A DNA stretch of 64,000 nucleotides from Synechococcus sp. CBW1002 (lineage in GTDB: Bacteria; Cyanobacteriota; Cyanobacteriia; PCC-6307; Cyanobiaceae): contig NZ_CP060398.1 of NCBI RefSeq assembly GCF_015840915.1, positions 3,596,001 to 3,660,000 on the forward strand. Reading direction: 5' to 3'. The notes under the pieces are model-generated. The model was given only the letters and a program-made list of their open reading frames with translations. It was not told the DNA's origin and searched no databases. The translations under genes and the position numbers were made by a program. Below, in pieces: positions 52,942 through 61,747 of this stretch. The stretch's first letter is position 1. Each line of letters opens with the position of its first letter.

Positions 52942-53363
52942 CAGCGGCCGGGGGGGAACCAGCGATCCAGTCTGCGCTGCGCCCGGCGCTTGATGTCGGG
53001 GGTGAGATGGCGTGTGCAGAGCCCCAGAAGGGCCGTGATCGCGACCAGATCGTCGCTGAAGCCAGCCGCCGGGATGAAATCGGGGATCAGGTCGATCGGC
53101 ACCAGCAGATAGGTGAGAGCCGCCAGCACGGTGAACCGCACCTGGGCGGGAGTGGAGGCATCAAGCAGCAGCTCAAGGCACTCCAGGGCCGGCCGTGCCA
53201 CCAGCCGCCCGGCGCGGCGCAGCAGGCGCAGCAGCACGGCCTCATCGACCACCCGGCTTTCGAGCACCTCAGCTTCCACCTCCAGTCCTGGGGGATCGGG
53301 ATCGAAACCTTCAGCGGCGAAGGAGGAAGGCCGTGCCGAAGATGCCGCGGAGCTGGAAGTCAT
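52941..53363 (-). CDS. YkvA family (DUF1232) protein
   Basis: The 140-residue protein ends with the DUF1232 core (residues 70-130): VRFTVLAALTYLLVPIDLIPDFIPAAGFSDDLVAITALLGLC, with the family's YLLxPIDLIPDxIPxxGxxDD signature and a membrane-associated hairpin. The first 60 residues are acidic and variable. The family's function is unknown. It starts 21 bp downstream of the sigma factor gene on the same strand and ends in a TGATG overlap with the next gene. Confidence 0.9.
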   Translation of the reverse strand: MTSSSAASSARPSSFAAEGFDPDPPGLEVEAEVLESRVVDEAVLLRLLRRAGRLVARPALECLELLLDASTPAQVRFTVLAALTYLLVPIDLIPDFIPAAGFSDDLVAITALLGLCTRHLTPDIKRRAQRRLDRWFPPGR

Positions 53364-53384
53364 GGCGCCGGTCGCGCAGGACTT

Positions 53385-54308
53385 TCATTCTGCTTCCACC
53401 AGACCGCTCTCGATGCCGGCTTTCCGCAGCTTGCGCAGGGCCCGCTGAACCACCTGTCGGCAATATTCGCGGCTGCAGGCCAGTTGACGGGCCACCTCCG
53501 CCAGGGTGCGCCATTCATTGCTGCCGTCCAGCCCGAACCGCAACAGCACCACGGTGCGCTCCTTGGGTGTGAGGCTGGCCCGCTCCAGCAGTGCCCACAC
53601 CGAGGCACTGCGTTCGGCCAGCTCTGCCCGCTCCATCGGCGGCATTTCGTTGCTGGGCAGAACGTCCACCAGTTCGGAGGGATCCGCCTTCGACTTCACC
53701 ACCCCCTGCAGGCTCACGGTGACACTGCGCAACTCGCAGCCCAGCAGATCCTCGACGTCACCCAAGGGCAACTGCATCATCCGGGCCAGATCACTGGCGG
53801 CGGGGGGTAGTCCATTGGCCTGGAGATAGCGGGCCTTGGCGGCCCGCAGCCTGGTGAGCTTCTCGTTCACATTGACGGGGATCCGAATCGTGCGGCTCTG
53901 GGTGGACAGGGCACGGTTCAGTCCCTGACGAATCCACCAGTAAGCATAAGTACTGAAGCGATGTCCGCGGGTGGGATCGAATTTCTCGACGGCGCGGGTG
54001 AGCCCCAGGGTGCCTTCCTGGATCAGATCGAGCAGATCCAGCCCCTTGCCCTGGTAGCGCTTGGCCAGATTCACGACCAACCGCAGGTTCGCGGTGATCA
54101 TCTGGTCCTTGGCGCGCTCACCCAGACGCATGGTGCGCCGCTCGAGATCGCTGTACTCGCAGGCGGGGCCACTGCCGCCAGCGTCGTGGCAGCGCTCCTG
54201 TAGCCCCACCATGGCCTGCACCTTTCGCCCGAGGGTGAGCTCCTGCTCGGGAGTGAGAAGTTGATGCCGACCGATTTCACCGAGATAGGCGCTGAGCGAT
54301 GTCGCCAT
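53385..54308 (-). CDS. Group 2 RNA polymerase sigma factor (RpoD family)
   Basis: The 307-residue protein, started at the ATG giving MATSLSAYLGEIGRHQLLTPEQE, has the sigma-70 regions in order: 1.2 (YLGEIGRHQLLTPEQELTLGRKVQAM), 2.1-2.4 (MITANLRLVVNLAKRYQGKGLDLLDLIQEGTLGLTRAVEKFDPTRGHRFSTYAYWWIRQGLNRAL), region 3 and region 4 with HTH (TPKERTVVLLRFGLDG…LACSREYCRQVVQRALRKLRK). Region 1.1 is absent, typical of non-essential group 2 sigmas of cyanobacteria. Which (SigB-E) is not clear. An insert with CHDAGGSGPAC near residue 45 is unusual. Confidence 0.92.
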   Translation of the reverse strand: MATSLSAYLGEIGRHQLLTPEQELTLGRKVQAMVGLQERCHDAGGSGPACEYSDLERRTMRLGERAKDQMITANLRLVVNLAKRYQGKGLDLLDLIQEGTLGLTRAVEKFDPTRGHRFSTYAYWWIRQGLNRALSTQSRTIRIPVNVNEKLTRLRAAKARYLQANGLPPAASDLARMMQLPLGDVEDLLGCELRSVTVSLQGVVKSKADPSELVDVLPSNEMPPMERAELAERSASVWALLERASLTPKERTVVLLRFGLDGSNEWRTLAEVARQLACSREYCRQVVQRALRKLRKAGIESGLVEAE

Positions 54309-54674
54309 TACAACCACTACCGAGACTGAATTGAACCTAGGCTGATTTGATCAGGGGACACGAGCCAGATGAATGACAACCAACGTTTCGACTCTCTTCG
54401 TAACCTTTGACTGATTACATATTCTCTTCCAGTTCCTACACTTTCATCTGATTACAATTGCAGCCCCTGGGGCGTATCGCCTGGATCGGCGGATGCGGTG
54501 GGCCCCAGCCGAGAGGTTGGTTCTGAGATGCGCGTTGTCATCAGAAGAGGATTGCCCTGAACAACGGTCTGTCCCGGGCAGCGGCCCGGGCAGCGGTCTG
54601 TCCAGAGCAGCGGTGGCCGTCCGCTGAGGCCGGAGTGCCTTGGCTACCGTCGCTGCCAACGCTCCACCCCATCG
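54309..54674. other. Intergenic region between sigma factor and DUF2214
   Basis: Both flanking genes point away from it. The AT-rich part has two direct copies of CTGATTACA (54411 and 54448, 37 bp apart), which may bind a regulator. Nearer DUF2214 it has a GC-rich repeat (CCCGGGCAGCGG twice, about 54575-54600). I see no gene in it. Confidence 0.45.
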
Positions 54675-55172
54675 ATGCCAGGCTTCGCTGCCCTGCCCAC
54701 CCCGGTGCTCTCCAGCGCCGGCGTGGCCTACGTGCATTACCTCAGCTTCATGCTCTGCTTCGGGGCCCTGGTGCTGGAGCGGCGGCTGATCCGCCCCAAC
54801 CCCAGCAAGCAGGACGCCACGCTGATGGTGATCACTGACGTGGTCTACGGCCTGGCAGCCCTGGCCCTGCTGGGGAGCGGCATCCTGCGCGTGCTCCACT
54901 TCGGCCAGGGCAGCGCCTTCTACACCGAGAATCCCCTGTTCTGGTGGAAGGTGGGCCTTTACCTGTCGGTGGGGGGCCTGTCGCTCTATCCCACGATCAC
55001 CTACATCCTCTGGGCCATTCCGTTGCGCAAGGGTGAAGCTCCGCAGGTGAGCGAGGCCCTGGCCAAGCGTCTGGGCTGGATCCTCAACATCGAGCTGGCC
55101 GGATTCGCCGCCATCCCCCTGTTGGCCACGTTGATGGCTCGCGGCGTTGGACTGCCTGGAGGAGCCGGGTGA
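54675..55172 (+). CDS. DUF2214 membrane protein
   Basis: The 165-residue protein has four membrane helices (residues 18-36, 54-75, 90-112 and 135-158). AYVHYLSFMLCFGALVLERRLIRP and YTENPLFWWKVGLYLSVGGLSLYPTITYILW match DUF2214, a family of unknown function common in cyanobacteria and proteobacteria, with conserved His/Trp positions. Its stop overlaps the GTG of the following metalloprotease gene by four bases, so the two are likely made together. Confidence 0.85.
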   Translation: MPGFAALPTPVLSSAGVAYVHYLSFMLCFGALVLERRLIRPNPSKQDATLMVITDVVYGLAALALLGSGILRVLHFGQGSAFYTENPLFWWKVGLYLSVGGLSLYPTITYILWAIPLRKGEAPQVSEALAKRLGWILNIELAGFAAIPLLATLMARGVGLPGGAG

Positions 55173-56065
55173 GGACTGGCCGCACCGGGCGGATCCTGAT
55201 CGCCAGTGCGGCTTCAGGGTCAGCCTTTGCAGTCTTGCTGTTTGGCGCGATGGCGCCACCTCCGGCCGCAAGGTCAGTTTCCCCGGTTCCCAGGGCTCCG
55301 CTGGCACCCCCCACAGTCTCGGATCAACCCAATTGCCCAGTGCCCGAGGCGGTCCTTGCGGCAGTTCCACCAGAGACGCCGATCACCCAAGACTCGATCG
55401 CCAGGACACCGACTACCAGGCCATCGAGCGGCACGGCACCGTCAGCAGCCAGTCCCGAGGGTTTCGAGGATTACCGCCACCGGCTCCAACCTGGCCCCTG
55501 GGGCTGGATTCACCGCTCTCCCTGGTGCATCTGGATCGAACCGATCGGGGACGAGGCCTCCCTCTGGGATCTCCGCTGGAGCGAGGCGGTGGAGGCGGCC
55601 CTGACCCGCTGGCAGGAGCTGCTGGTGATCGAGCGGGTGGAGGATCCCGCCGCCGCCCAGATTCAGGTGCTGCGGCGCCGACCGCCGCTGCGGCTTCTGG
55701 AGGGAGAGCAGCGGGCCAGCCATGGGCGCGCTGAGCTGCTGGGGGCGCGCTGGGTACGGCACAACGGTGCCTGGCAGCTGGAGCCCCGCCTGCAGGTGCT
55801 GCTCTCTCCGAACCAACGGCAGCTGGGCATCGAAGCCACCGCCCTGCATGAACTGGGCCATGCTTTCGGGTTGTGGGGCCACAGCGACCAGCCTGCTGAT
55901 GTGATGGCAGCTGTGCCAGGGGCAACCCCAGTGCTGGAGATCGGTCCCCGCGACCGCGCCACCCTCAGCTGGCTGCAGCAGCAGCCCAGTGTTTTCGCCC
56001 CCGACTCAGGCGGCCCGGCCCTGCAGCCTCCGGCCGGCAGCCAGGGCGAGCAGGAAGCCCAATAG
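55169..56065 (+). CDS. Exported zinc metalloprotease (matrixin-like)
   Basis: The 298-residue protein (GTG start, GTGA overlap with DUF2214) has an N-terminal export signal (residues 8-30) and a Pro/Ser-rich linker to about 95. A zincin domain follows with the motif HELGHAFGLWGHS (residues 228-240: HExxHxxGxxH) and a following methionine turn (ADVMAAVPG). Such proteins act outside the cytoplasm. The substrate is unknown. The C-terminal Pro/Gly tail overlaps the convergent znuB gene by 60 bp. Confidence 0.85.
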   Translation: MRTGRTGRILIASAASGSAFAVLLFGAMAPPPAARSVSPVPRAPLAPPTVSDQPNCPVPEAVLAAVPPETPITQDSIARTPTTRPSSGTAPSAASPEGFEDYRHRLQPGPWGWIHRSPWCIWIEPIGDEASLWDLRWSEAVEAALTRWQELLVIERVEDPAAAQIQVLRRRPPLRLLEGEQRASHGRAELLGARWVRHNGAWQLEPRLQVLLSPNQRQLGIEATALHELGHAFGLWGHSDQPADVMAAVPGATPVLEIGPRDRATLSWLQQQPSVFAPDSGGPALQPPAGSQGEQEAQ

Positions 56066-56848
56066 CTGCACGATCACCACGCAGGGTCCGGAGGGAAGGT
56101 TGAGGAACGCTGAGGCCAGCACGCCCACCACGGCGCCGCCGCTGCCGAGGGCGGCGGCCAGCAGCACATAGCCACCGAAGTGGCGGCTCACCAGCCGCGC
56201 GGCGCAGGCCGGAATCACCACGAAGGCACTGATCAGCAGCACCCCCACCGCCTTGATCGACACCGCCACCACCACCGCCAGCACGACCACGAAGAGCAGG
56301 CGCTGCCGCTGAGCCTCCACCCCGCGGGAGAGGGCAAGGGACTCATCGAGGCTGAGCAGGATCTGGCTGCTGCGGGTCGCCCACAGGTAAGTGCCGACCC
56401 CCAGCAGCAACAGAGTGACCAGCAGCAGATCAAGCCCGTCCACCCCCAGGATGTCGCCGAAGAGCAGCTGCTGCAGCCCGCCCTGGTACCCGGGCAGCAG
56501 GCTCAGGGCCACCACCGCGATCGCCAGGGAGGAGGAGTAGATGATGTTGAGCAGGGCGTCGGTGGGCAGCTGGCTGCGCTCCACCAGGTGATTGACCAGC
56601 AGGGCGAACAGCACCGCGAAGGGAATCAGCACCAGGGTGGGATTCAGTCCCAGGGCCACGCCCAGGCTGATGCCGAGCAGGGCCGAGTGGCCCAGGGCAT
56701 CACTGAAGAAGGAGAGCTGGCGCAGCACCGCGAAACTGCCCAGCACGCCTCCGAGGGCGCCGGTGAGGGCACCCGCCAGCAGTGCCCGCTGCAGAAAGGG
56801 CAGGGCGAGCAGCTCCGGAAACGAGACCGCGTCACCCACCGGCGCCAT
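56006..56848 (-). CDS. znuB: Zinc ABC transporter permease
   Basis: ZnuB is the membrane part of the high-affinity Zn uptake system. The 280-residue protein (start MAPVGDAVSFPEL, overlapping znuC by 17 bp) has about eight membrane helices and family marks such as LGSFAVLRQLSFFSDALGHSALLGISLG and SSSLAIAVVALSLLPGYQGGLQQLLFGDIL. It is the last gene of the znuA-znuC-znuB set, and its end overlaps the convergent metalloprotease gene. Mn specificity cannot be excluded, but the Zur-type box and His-rich ZnuA favour Zn. Confidence 0.9.
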   Translation of the reverse strand: MAPVGDAVSFPELLALPFLQRALLAGALTGALGGVLGSFAVLRQLSFFSDALGHSALLGISLGVALGLNPTLVLIPFAVLFALLVNHLVERSQLPTDALLNIIYSSSLAIAVVALSLLPGYQGGLQQLLFGDILGVDGLDLLLVTLLLLGVGTYLWATRSSQILLSLDESLALSRGVEAQRQRLLFVVVLAVVVAVSIKAVGVLLISAFVVIPACAARLVSRHFGGYVLLAAALGSGGAVVGVLASAFLNLPSGPCVVIVQLLGFLLALAAGRRLQGRAA

Positions 56849-57608
56849 GGTGGTGGTGATAGGGCAGATAGTCGCGGCCATAGAGCCGCTCCAGCTGGGC
56901 CTGACTCAGGGCATGATCGGGGCTGCCGGAGCAGCGCAGGCTGCGGTTGAGGCAGAGCACCCCATCACAGGTGCGGCGCACCATGTCGAGGTCGTGGGAG
57001 ACCTGCAGGATCGTCCAGCCCTCGCTGCGCCGCAGGCTGAACAGGAGCTGCTGGAAGGCCTCCGAGGCCTGGGGATCGAGGCCCGCCTGGGCTTCATCGA
57101 GCACCAGCAGCCGGCGGGGGCGAACCACGCAGAAGGCCAGCAGCACCCGTTTGAGCTGCCCGCCGGAGAGGTCACTGATCCGCTGCTCAGCGAAGCCCTC
57201 GCAGCCCGTCTTGGCCAGGGCGGAGCGGATGGCATCACGGCGTCGCCCCTCGCCTCTCCAGGGCAGGCGCAGTCTGGTGCCATCCCAACCGAGACCCACG
57301 AATTCCGTCACGGTGAGCGGGATGGGTCCGGTCAGGGCCAGCCGCTGCGGCAGATAGGCGATCTGCTCGCGCACGCTGACGGGAAGGCGGCCCCGGCCAT
57401 CCAGGCGTTCGCCCAGCAGCCGGACCTGGCCGCCCTGATGGGGAAGCAGACCGAGGATGGCCTGCACCAGGGTGCTCTTGCCGGCGCCATTGGGGCCCAC
57501 CAGCGCGGTATCGGATTCAGCGGCGAGCGAGAAGCTGACGTTCTCCACCGCGGTGGTACCCCGCCGCCGCACCGTGAGGCCGCTGACTTCGAGAATCATT
57601 TCCGCCAT
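56832..57608 (-). CDS. znuC: Zinc ABC transporter ATP-binding protein
   Basis: ZnuC powers the Zn import system. The 258-residue protein has Walker A GPNGAGKST (near residue 38), Q-loop region AYLPQRLALTG, ABC signature LSGGQLKRVLLAF (near 145), Walker B LLVLDEAQAGLD (near 168) and the switch His in LQVSHDLDMV. A His-rich tail (YHHHHGAGG) may sense or bind metal. The start is 10 bp after znuA's stop and its end overlaps znuB. Confidence 0.94.
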   Translation of the reverse strand: MAEMILEVSGLTVRRRGTTAVENVSFSLAAESDTALVGPNGAGKSTLVQAILGLLPHQGGQVRLLGERLDGRGRLPVSVREQIAYLPQRLALTGPIPLTVTEFVGLGWDGTRLRLPWRGEGRRRDAIRSALAKTGCEGFAEQRISDLSGGQLKRVLLAFCVVRPRRLLVLDEAQAGLDPQASEAFQQLLFSLRRSEGWTILQVSHDLDMVRRTCDGVLCLNRSLRCSGSPDHALSQAQLERLYGRDYLPYHHHHGAGG

Positions 57609-57617
57609 CGCTTCAAC

Positions 57618-58655
57618 CTAGCGATCCGCGGGAGCGCCCACCCCGGCGGACCGGGCCGCCGACCCTCCCAGCGCGGCGGCCACCGCGGCACCGTTCGCCT
57701 CCATGGTGCGCAGATAGCGGGCGGCGGACGGTTCGCTGCTCTCCTCACCCCGCTCCAACGGATCGAAGCGCAGGATCGGCAGACCCAGATCACGGGAGAG
57801 GGCCACCAGGGCCCGGTTGTTCTGCTGGGGCTCGGCCAGCAGGCCCCGCAGACCCTCCCGGCGAGCGATGCGACCGGCCTGCTCGAGGGCGGCGATGGAG
57901 GGACTCTCCCCGGGCAGGCTGACAAGCACGGCCCGCTGGAGTCCGTAGCGCACCGCGAAGTAAGGCAGCAGATCATGGAAGGTCACCACGGTGCGGCCCC
58001 GATAGGGAGTCAGCTGGCGATCCAGCGTCTGGTGGAGAGCGGTGAGTTGTCGCGAGAAGGCCTCCGCTCGCTCGTCGTAACCCTTGCGGCAGCTGGGGTC
58101 GGCGGCGATCAGCCCATCGCGGATGGTGCCCACCTGCTGACGGGCCCGCAGGGGGTCGAGCCACACATGGGGATTCACATCCCCATGGCTGTCTGAATGG
58201 TCGTGGTCACCGCCATGCCCATGGCCATCGTCGTGGTCCGCCGGCAGGGGAGTGACACCGCGGCTGGCCTCGATCACCCGCAGATCAGAACGGCCGGCAC
58301 CGTCGATCAGGGGCAGCAGGAAGTCATCCAGGCCGAGGCCGTTGCGCACCAGCACCCTGGCCCGGGCGAGACGGGCCATCTCGGCCGGTCGCACCTGCAG
58401 GTCATGGGGATCGGTGGTGGAGGGGAAGAGGGGCTCCACCGTGGCGCAGTCGCCGGCCACGGCCCGGGTCAGCAACGTGATCGGCAGCACCGTGGTGACC
58501 ACCACCGGCCGAGGTGGCATCGCCCCGGATTCGGCCCTCCCGGTTTCAGCGGTCGGCGGGGATGCGGGCCCACCGACGGGGGCAGTGCATCCGGCCAGAA
58601 GCAGCAGTGCCACCCCCGGCAGGACGCCCAGGCACGCGGGAAGCAGGGAGGCCAT
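57618..58655 (-). CDS. znuA: Zinc-binding periplasmic protein
   Basis: ZnuA captures Zn in the periplasm and hands it to ZnuB. The 345-residue protein starts MASLLPACLGVLPGVALLLLAGC with a lipobox (LLAGC), so it is a membrane-anchored lipoprotein. Its fold shows VVTTVLPITLLTRAVAGD, DPHDLQVRPAEMARLARARVLVRNG (first His), a long His/Asp-rich loop (HGHGGDHDHSDSHGD, about residues 158-178), NPHVWLDP (second His), VTFHDLLPYFAVRYGL (third His) and a closing Asp. It is preceded by a Zur-like palindrome at 58673. Confidence 0.93.
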   Translation of the reverse strand: MASLLPACLGVLPGVALLLLAGCTAPVGGPASPPTAETGRAESGAMPPRPVVVTTVLPITLLTRAVAGDCATVEPLFPSTTDPHDLQVRPAEMARLARARVLVRNGLGLDDFLLPLIDGAGRSDLRVIEASRGVTPLPADHDDGHGHGGDHDHSDSHGDVNPHVWLDPLRARQQVGTIRDGLIAADPSCRKGYDERAEAFSRQLTALHQTLDRQLTPYRGRTVVTFHDLLPYFAVRYGLQRAVLVSLPGESPSIAALEQAGRIARREGLRGLLAEPQQNNRALVALSRDLGLPILRFDPLERGEESSEPSAARYLRTMEANGAAVAAALGGSAARSAGVGAPADR

Positions 58656-58672
58656 GGCAACGCCAGAAGCAT

Positions 58673-58685
58673 GAGAATCATTCTC
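58673..58685. promoter_or_regulatory. Zur-type operator upstream of znuA
   Basis: GAGAATCATTCTC is a perfect 13-bp palindrome 18 bp upstream of the znuA start codon, matching the AT-centred palindromes bound by Zur/Fur proteins at cyanobacterial zinc genes. It lies between znuA and the divergent hydrolase gene, so it could control both. A Fur-family gene lies at the end of the window. Confidence 0.75.
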
Positions 58686-58752
58686 CCAGGTGATTGGGCC
58701 GATCCTGCCGGGGGGATGGTTGGCTGGTGGCCTGTCCGTGACGCCCCCGGCG

Positions 58753-59481
58753 ATGACCCAGCAGCCGATCGTGATCCTCGGTGGCTTCCTGATCACCGCC
58801 GAGGCCTACGAACCCCTGCGGCTCTGGCTCCAGGACCAGACTTCCCAGCCGGTGCTGCTGGTGCCCGCCAGCCGGTTCGACTGGCTGCTCACCTCCTTCC
58901 CCTTCGGCTGGGTGCGGCTGCTCGATCGGGTCGCCGTCCTGGTGGCCGAACAGGCCGCCCGTTCCTCCACGGGCCGCGTCACCCTGATCGGCCACAGCTC
59001 CGGTGGGGTGATGCTGCGCCTCTTCCTGGCGGATCAACCCTTTGAAGGTCGCACCTACAACGGCAAAGCCCGAGCCGACACCCTGGTGATGCTCGGCAGT
59101 CCCCACACCGCGCGGCGGGCCACGCCGCTGCGCCAACGGGTCGACCGGGAGCTGCCCGGTTGCCCCTTCGCCGATCAGGTGCGCTACGTCTCGGTGGCGG
59201 GGGACCTCCCACCCGCTGCCTTCAGCCCCACCGCCCGCCGCCTCGCTCCGTCCTCCTACCGCAACATCTGCGGCGATGCCGACGCCCCTGGCGATGGTCT
59301 TGTGCCCGTGACTTCGGCCCTGCTGGCTGGATCCGAGGCGATCACCCTGGCCGGGGTGGCCCATGGTGGCGCCTTCGGACCGCGGTGGTACGGCACACCG
59401 GAAGTGGCGGCGCAGTGGTGGCCAGCAGTGGTGGCAGGGTTGGGCGAGGGTGCAGGCCCAGGCAATGGCTGCCCTGACTAG
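58753..59481 (+). CDS. Alpha/beta hydrolase, lipase-like
   Basis: This 242-residue protein has the lipase fold: VILGGFLITAEAYEPL, nucleophile elbow VTLIGHSSGGVML (G-H-S-S-G, near residue 83), VMLGSPHTARR and a late APGDGLVPVTSALL with the catalytic Asp. The His is probably in VAHGG. There is no signal peptide. It resembles plant/cyanobacterial DUF-type lipases of unknown substrate. It is divergent from znuA and shares the Zur-box region. The end overlaps the convergent hisIE stop by four bases. Confidence 0.82.
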   Translation: MTQQPIVILGGFLITAEAYEPLRLWLQDQTSQPVLLVPASRFDWLLTSFPFGWVRLLDRVAVLVAEQAARSSTGRVTLIGHSSGGVMLRLFLADQPFEGRTYNGKARADTLVMLGSPHTARRATPLRQRVDRELPGCPFADQVRYVSVAGDLPPAAFSPTARRLAPSSYRNICGDADAPGDGLVPVTSALLAGSEAITLAGVAHGGAFGPRWYGTPEVAAQWWPAVVAGLGEGAGPGNGCPD

Positions 59482-60161
59482 CCGCGGCGGGGGGCACCAC
59501 GGCGGGCGGCCAACACCTCCTGCACCTGCCGCCAGCTCACCCCGTGGTGGGCCAGCGCCACCTGCAGGTGAAAGAGCAGATCCGCCGCCTCGCCGGCGAT
59601 CGCAGGGCCGTCGTCGTCCTTGCAGGCCATCACGAACTCAGCGCTCTCCTCACCGATCTTCTTGAGGATGCGGTTATCGCCCCCCTCCAGCAGCTTGTTG
59701 GTGTAGCTGCCCGGTTCCGGCTGGTCGCGGCGGCCCTCGATCACCCGCATCAGTTCGGTGCAGGCGTCGGCAGGGGGAGGCGGGGCCTCCGCTCCACCGG
59801 CGGTGGCCAGCGGGCCCTGGTCGTAGAAGCAGCTGCGCGCTCCGGTGTGGCAGGCCACGTCACCGATCTGCTCGATGGTCAGCAGCAGCACGTCGGCATC
59901 GCAGTCGTAGCGGAGGCCCCGCAGCCGCTGGAAGTGACCGCTGGTGGCGCCCTTGTGCCAGAGCTCCTGCCGGGAGCGGCTCCAGTAATGCACCTCGCCG
60001 CTGGAGAGGGTGCGCTCGATCGCCACCCGGTTCATCCAGGCCACCATCAGCACGGCCCCATCGAGCCAGTCCTGGGCGATCGCCGGGATCAGGCCAGCGT
60101 CGTTGAAGCGCAGCGGGGGCAACGACTGAAGGCTTCCCTCCAGGGGTTCGGTCATGGTCAT
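59478..60161 (-). CDS. hisIE: Phosphoribosyl-AMP cyclohydrolase / phosphoribosyl-ATP pyrophosphatase
   Basis: The bifunctional enzyme does the second and third steps of histidine synthesis. The 227-residue protein (start MTMTEPLEGSLQ; ATG two codons later also possible) has the HisI half (residues 15-120: VLMVAWMNRVAIERTLSSGEVHYWSRSRQELWHKGATSG and CDADVLLLTIEQIGDVACHTGARSCFY, with its zinc Cys) and the HisE half (135-215: YTNKLLEGGDNRILKKIGEESAEFVMACKDDD). Upstream in-frame codons to 60458 read as non-family text and are excluded. Confidence 0.95.
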   Translation of the reverse strand: MTMTEPLEGSLQSLPPLRFNDAGLIPAIAQDWLDGAVLMVAWMNRVAIERTLSSGEVHYWSRSRQELWHKGATSGHFQRLRGLRYDCDADVLLLTIEQIGDVACHTGARSCFYDQGPLATAGGAEAPPPPADACTELMRVIEGRRDQPEPGSYTNKLLEGGDNRILKKIGEESAEFVMACKDDDGPAIAGEAADLLFHLQVALAHHGVSWRQVQEVLAARRGAPRRG

Positions 60162-60317
60162 CGGGACCCGCAGGTCAGTCGGAAGCGGAACCACAGCCAG
60201 TTTCGCCTTCCGACGCCCACGGATTCCGCCCACTCCCGCCGATAGCTCCCGCAGAGCCCTGCAGCGCCCCGACCGGCCGCAGGACACAGCAGACTTGCCG
60301 CCGGTCCGCCGAGCCCC

Positions 60318-60785
60318 TTGAGTCACACCTGTTCCAAGACCTTCAGCGGCTATCCCTGCTGCCATCGCCAGTGGCGCCACAGCGGCCACTGCCGTTTCGT
60401 GCACGGCTACAGCCGCTCCTTCACCGTCTGGTTTCGGGCTCTCCAGCTGGACCAGCACGGCTTCGTGGTGGACTTCTCAGCCCTCAGCGGCCTGGAGCAG
60501 CGCCTCGCCGACCAGTTCGACCACACCTTCCTGGTGAATGCCGACGACCCGCTCCTGCCGGACTGGCAACGCCTGCACGCCGGCGGCGCCCTCGATCTGC
60601 GGGTGATGGACAACGTGGGCATGGAGGCCAGCGCCGAGCTGGTGTGGGGCTGGGCCAACACCCTGCTGCGGGAGCAGGAGGGGGGGCGTGCCTGCTGCTG
60701 GAAGGTGGAGGCCCGTGAAAACGAGAAGAACGCCGCCTGCTACGAGGCCACCCCCACCTGGTTCCGGACGGAGGTGGCCGGATGA
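60318..60785 (+). CDS. queD: 6-carboxytetrahydropterin synthase-like (QueD/PTPS family)
   Basis: This 155-residue T-fold protein is related to QueD, which makes carboxytetrahydropterin for queuosine. It has the His pair region CCHRQWRHSGHCRFVHGYSRSFTVWFRA (metal-binding His), FVVDFSALSGLEQRLADQFDHTFLV (catalytic His/Asp) and a late glutamate in WKVEARENEKN. The start is TTG at 60318, as no ATG is found before the motif; a start further in would cut the fold. The stop overlaps the permease gene by four bases (ATGA). Confidence 0.8.
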   Translation: MSHTCSKTFSGYPCCHRQWRHSGHCRFVHGYSRSFTVWFRALQLDQHGFVVDFSALSGLEQRLADQFDHTFLVNADDPLLPDWQRLHAGGALDLRVMDNVGMEASAELVWGWANTLLREQEGGRACCWKVEARENEKNAACYEATPTWFRTEVAG

Positions 60786-61747
60786 ACGCGGCCCGGCTGG
60801 CCACGGCCTGGGCCCTGTTCCAGGGGCTGCTGATCGAGGCCATGCCCTTCCTGTTGCTGGGGGTGCTGATCTCGTCGGTGGCCCGCTGGCTGGCCCCCGG
60901 CGGCCGCTGGCTGCGGCAGCTCCCCCACCATCCCCTGGGCGGTCCCCTTACCGGGGCTGCCCTCGGTTTCGCCCTACCGGCCTGTGAGTGCGGCAATGTG
61001 CCGGTGGCCCGCCGCCTGCTGGCCGGTGGGGCGCCCCTGGGCACAGCCCTGGGCTTCCTGTTTGCCGCGCCGGTGCTGAACCCGATCGTGCTGGCCGGCA
61101 CCTGGGCCGCTTTCCCCAACAAGCCCTGGCTGCTGCTGGCCCGGCCCCTGGGAGCCGTGCTGGTGGCCCTGGCTCTGGCGAGCCTGTTGGCGCTGCTGCC
61201 GGAATCCCGCCTGCTGCAGCCGGATCTGCTGGCCGAACGGCGTCTGCATCAGCCCCTGGCCAGCGTGAACCTGCTGGAGCGCAGCACGGGGGTGCTGGGG
61301 GGCAATGCCGCCATGGTGCCGGCGGCCGTCAACCCGCCGCGGCCACCCTGGTCTGAGGTGCTGCGCCACGGCAGCCAGGAGTTCCTCGATCTGGCGGTGC
61401 TGCTGGTGCTGGGCTGCGTCATGGCGGCCCTGGTCCAGACCCTGGTGCCGCGGGAGTGGCTGCTGGCGGTGGGCGGCGCCCCCACCCTGTCGATCGTGGC
61501 GTTGATGCTGCTCAGCCTGATCGTTTCGGTCTGCTCGAGCGTGGATGCCTTCCTCGCCCTGAGCTTCGCGGCCCAGGTCACCCCCGGGGCGCTGCTGGCC
61601 TTCCTTCTGCTCGGGCCGGTGATCGACCTCAAGCTGGTCGGTCTGCTGGGGTTGCTGTTGCGTCCCGTGGGCCTGGCCCTCACCGCCGCCGGTGCGAGCC
61701 TGACGGTGCTGCTGATTGGGCAATGGGTGAACCTGTGGCGCGGCTGA
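60782..61747 (+). CDS. ArsP/DUF318-type permease
   Basis: This 321-residue protein is a two-repeat permease of the PF03773 family. It has about eight membrane helices in two blocks (residues 8-145 and 195-320) and the motif LPACECGNVPVARRLLAGGAPLGTALGFLFAAPVLNP with its Cys pair. The second half repeats the pattern with VSVCSSVDAFLALSFAAQ. Members export trivalent arsenicals or, with TIGR03943 partners, are linked to metal homeostasis. Here the partner gene TIGR03943 overlaps by 25 bp. It follows queD in an ATGA overlap. Confidence 0.85.
   Translation: MNAARLATAWALFQGLLIEAMPFLLLGVLISSVARWLAPGGRWLRQLPHHPLGGPLTGAALGFALPACECGNVPVARRLLAGGAPLGTALGFLFAAPVLNPIVLAGTWAAFPNKPWLLLARPLGAVLVALALASLLALLPESRLLQPDLLAERRLHQPLASVNLLERSTGVLGGNAAMVPAAVNPPRPPWSEVLRHGSQEFLDLAVLLVLGCVMAALVQTLVPREWLLAVGGAPTLSIVALMLLSLIVSVCSSVDAFLALSFAAQVTPGALLAFLLLGPVIDLKLVGLLGLLLRPVGLALTAAGASLTVLLIGQWVNLWRG

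Noticed and set aside
56180-58196. Long plus-strand frames opposite znuB, znuC and znuA
   Set aside because: They are His/Gln/Gly-rich complements of three strongly recognised ABC transporter genes.
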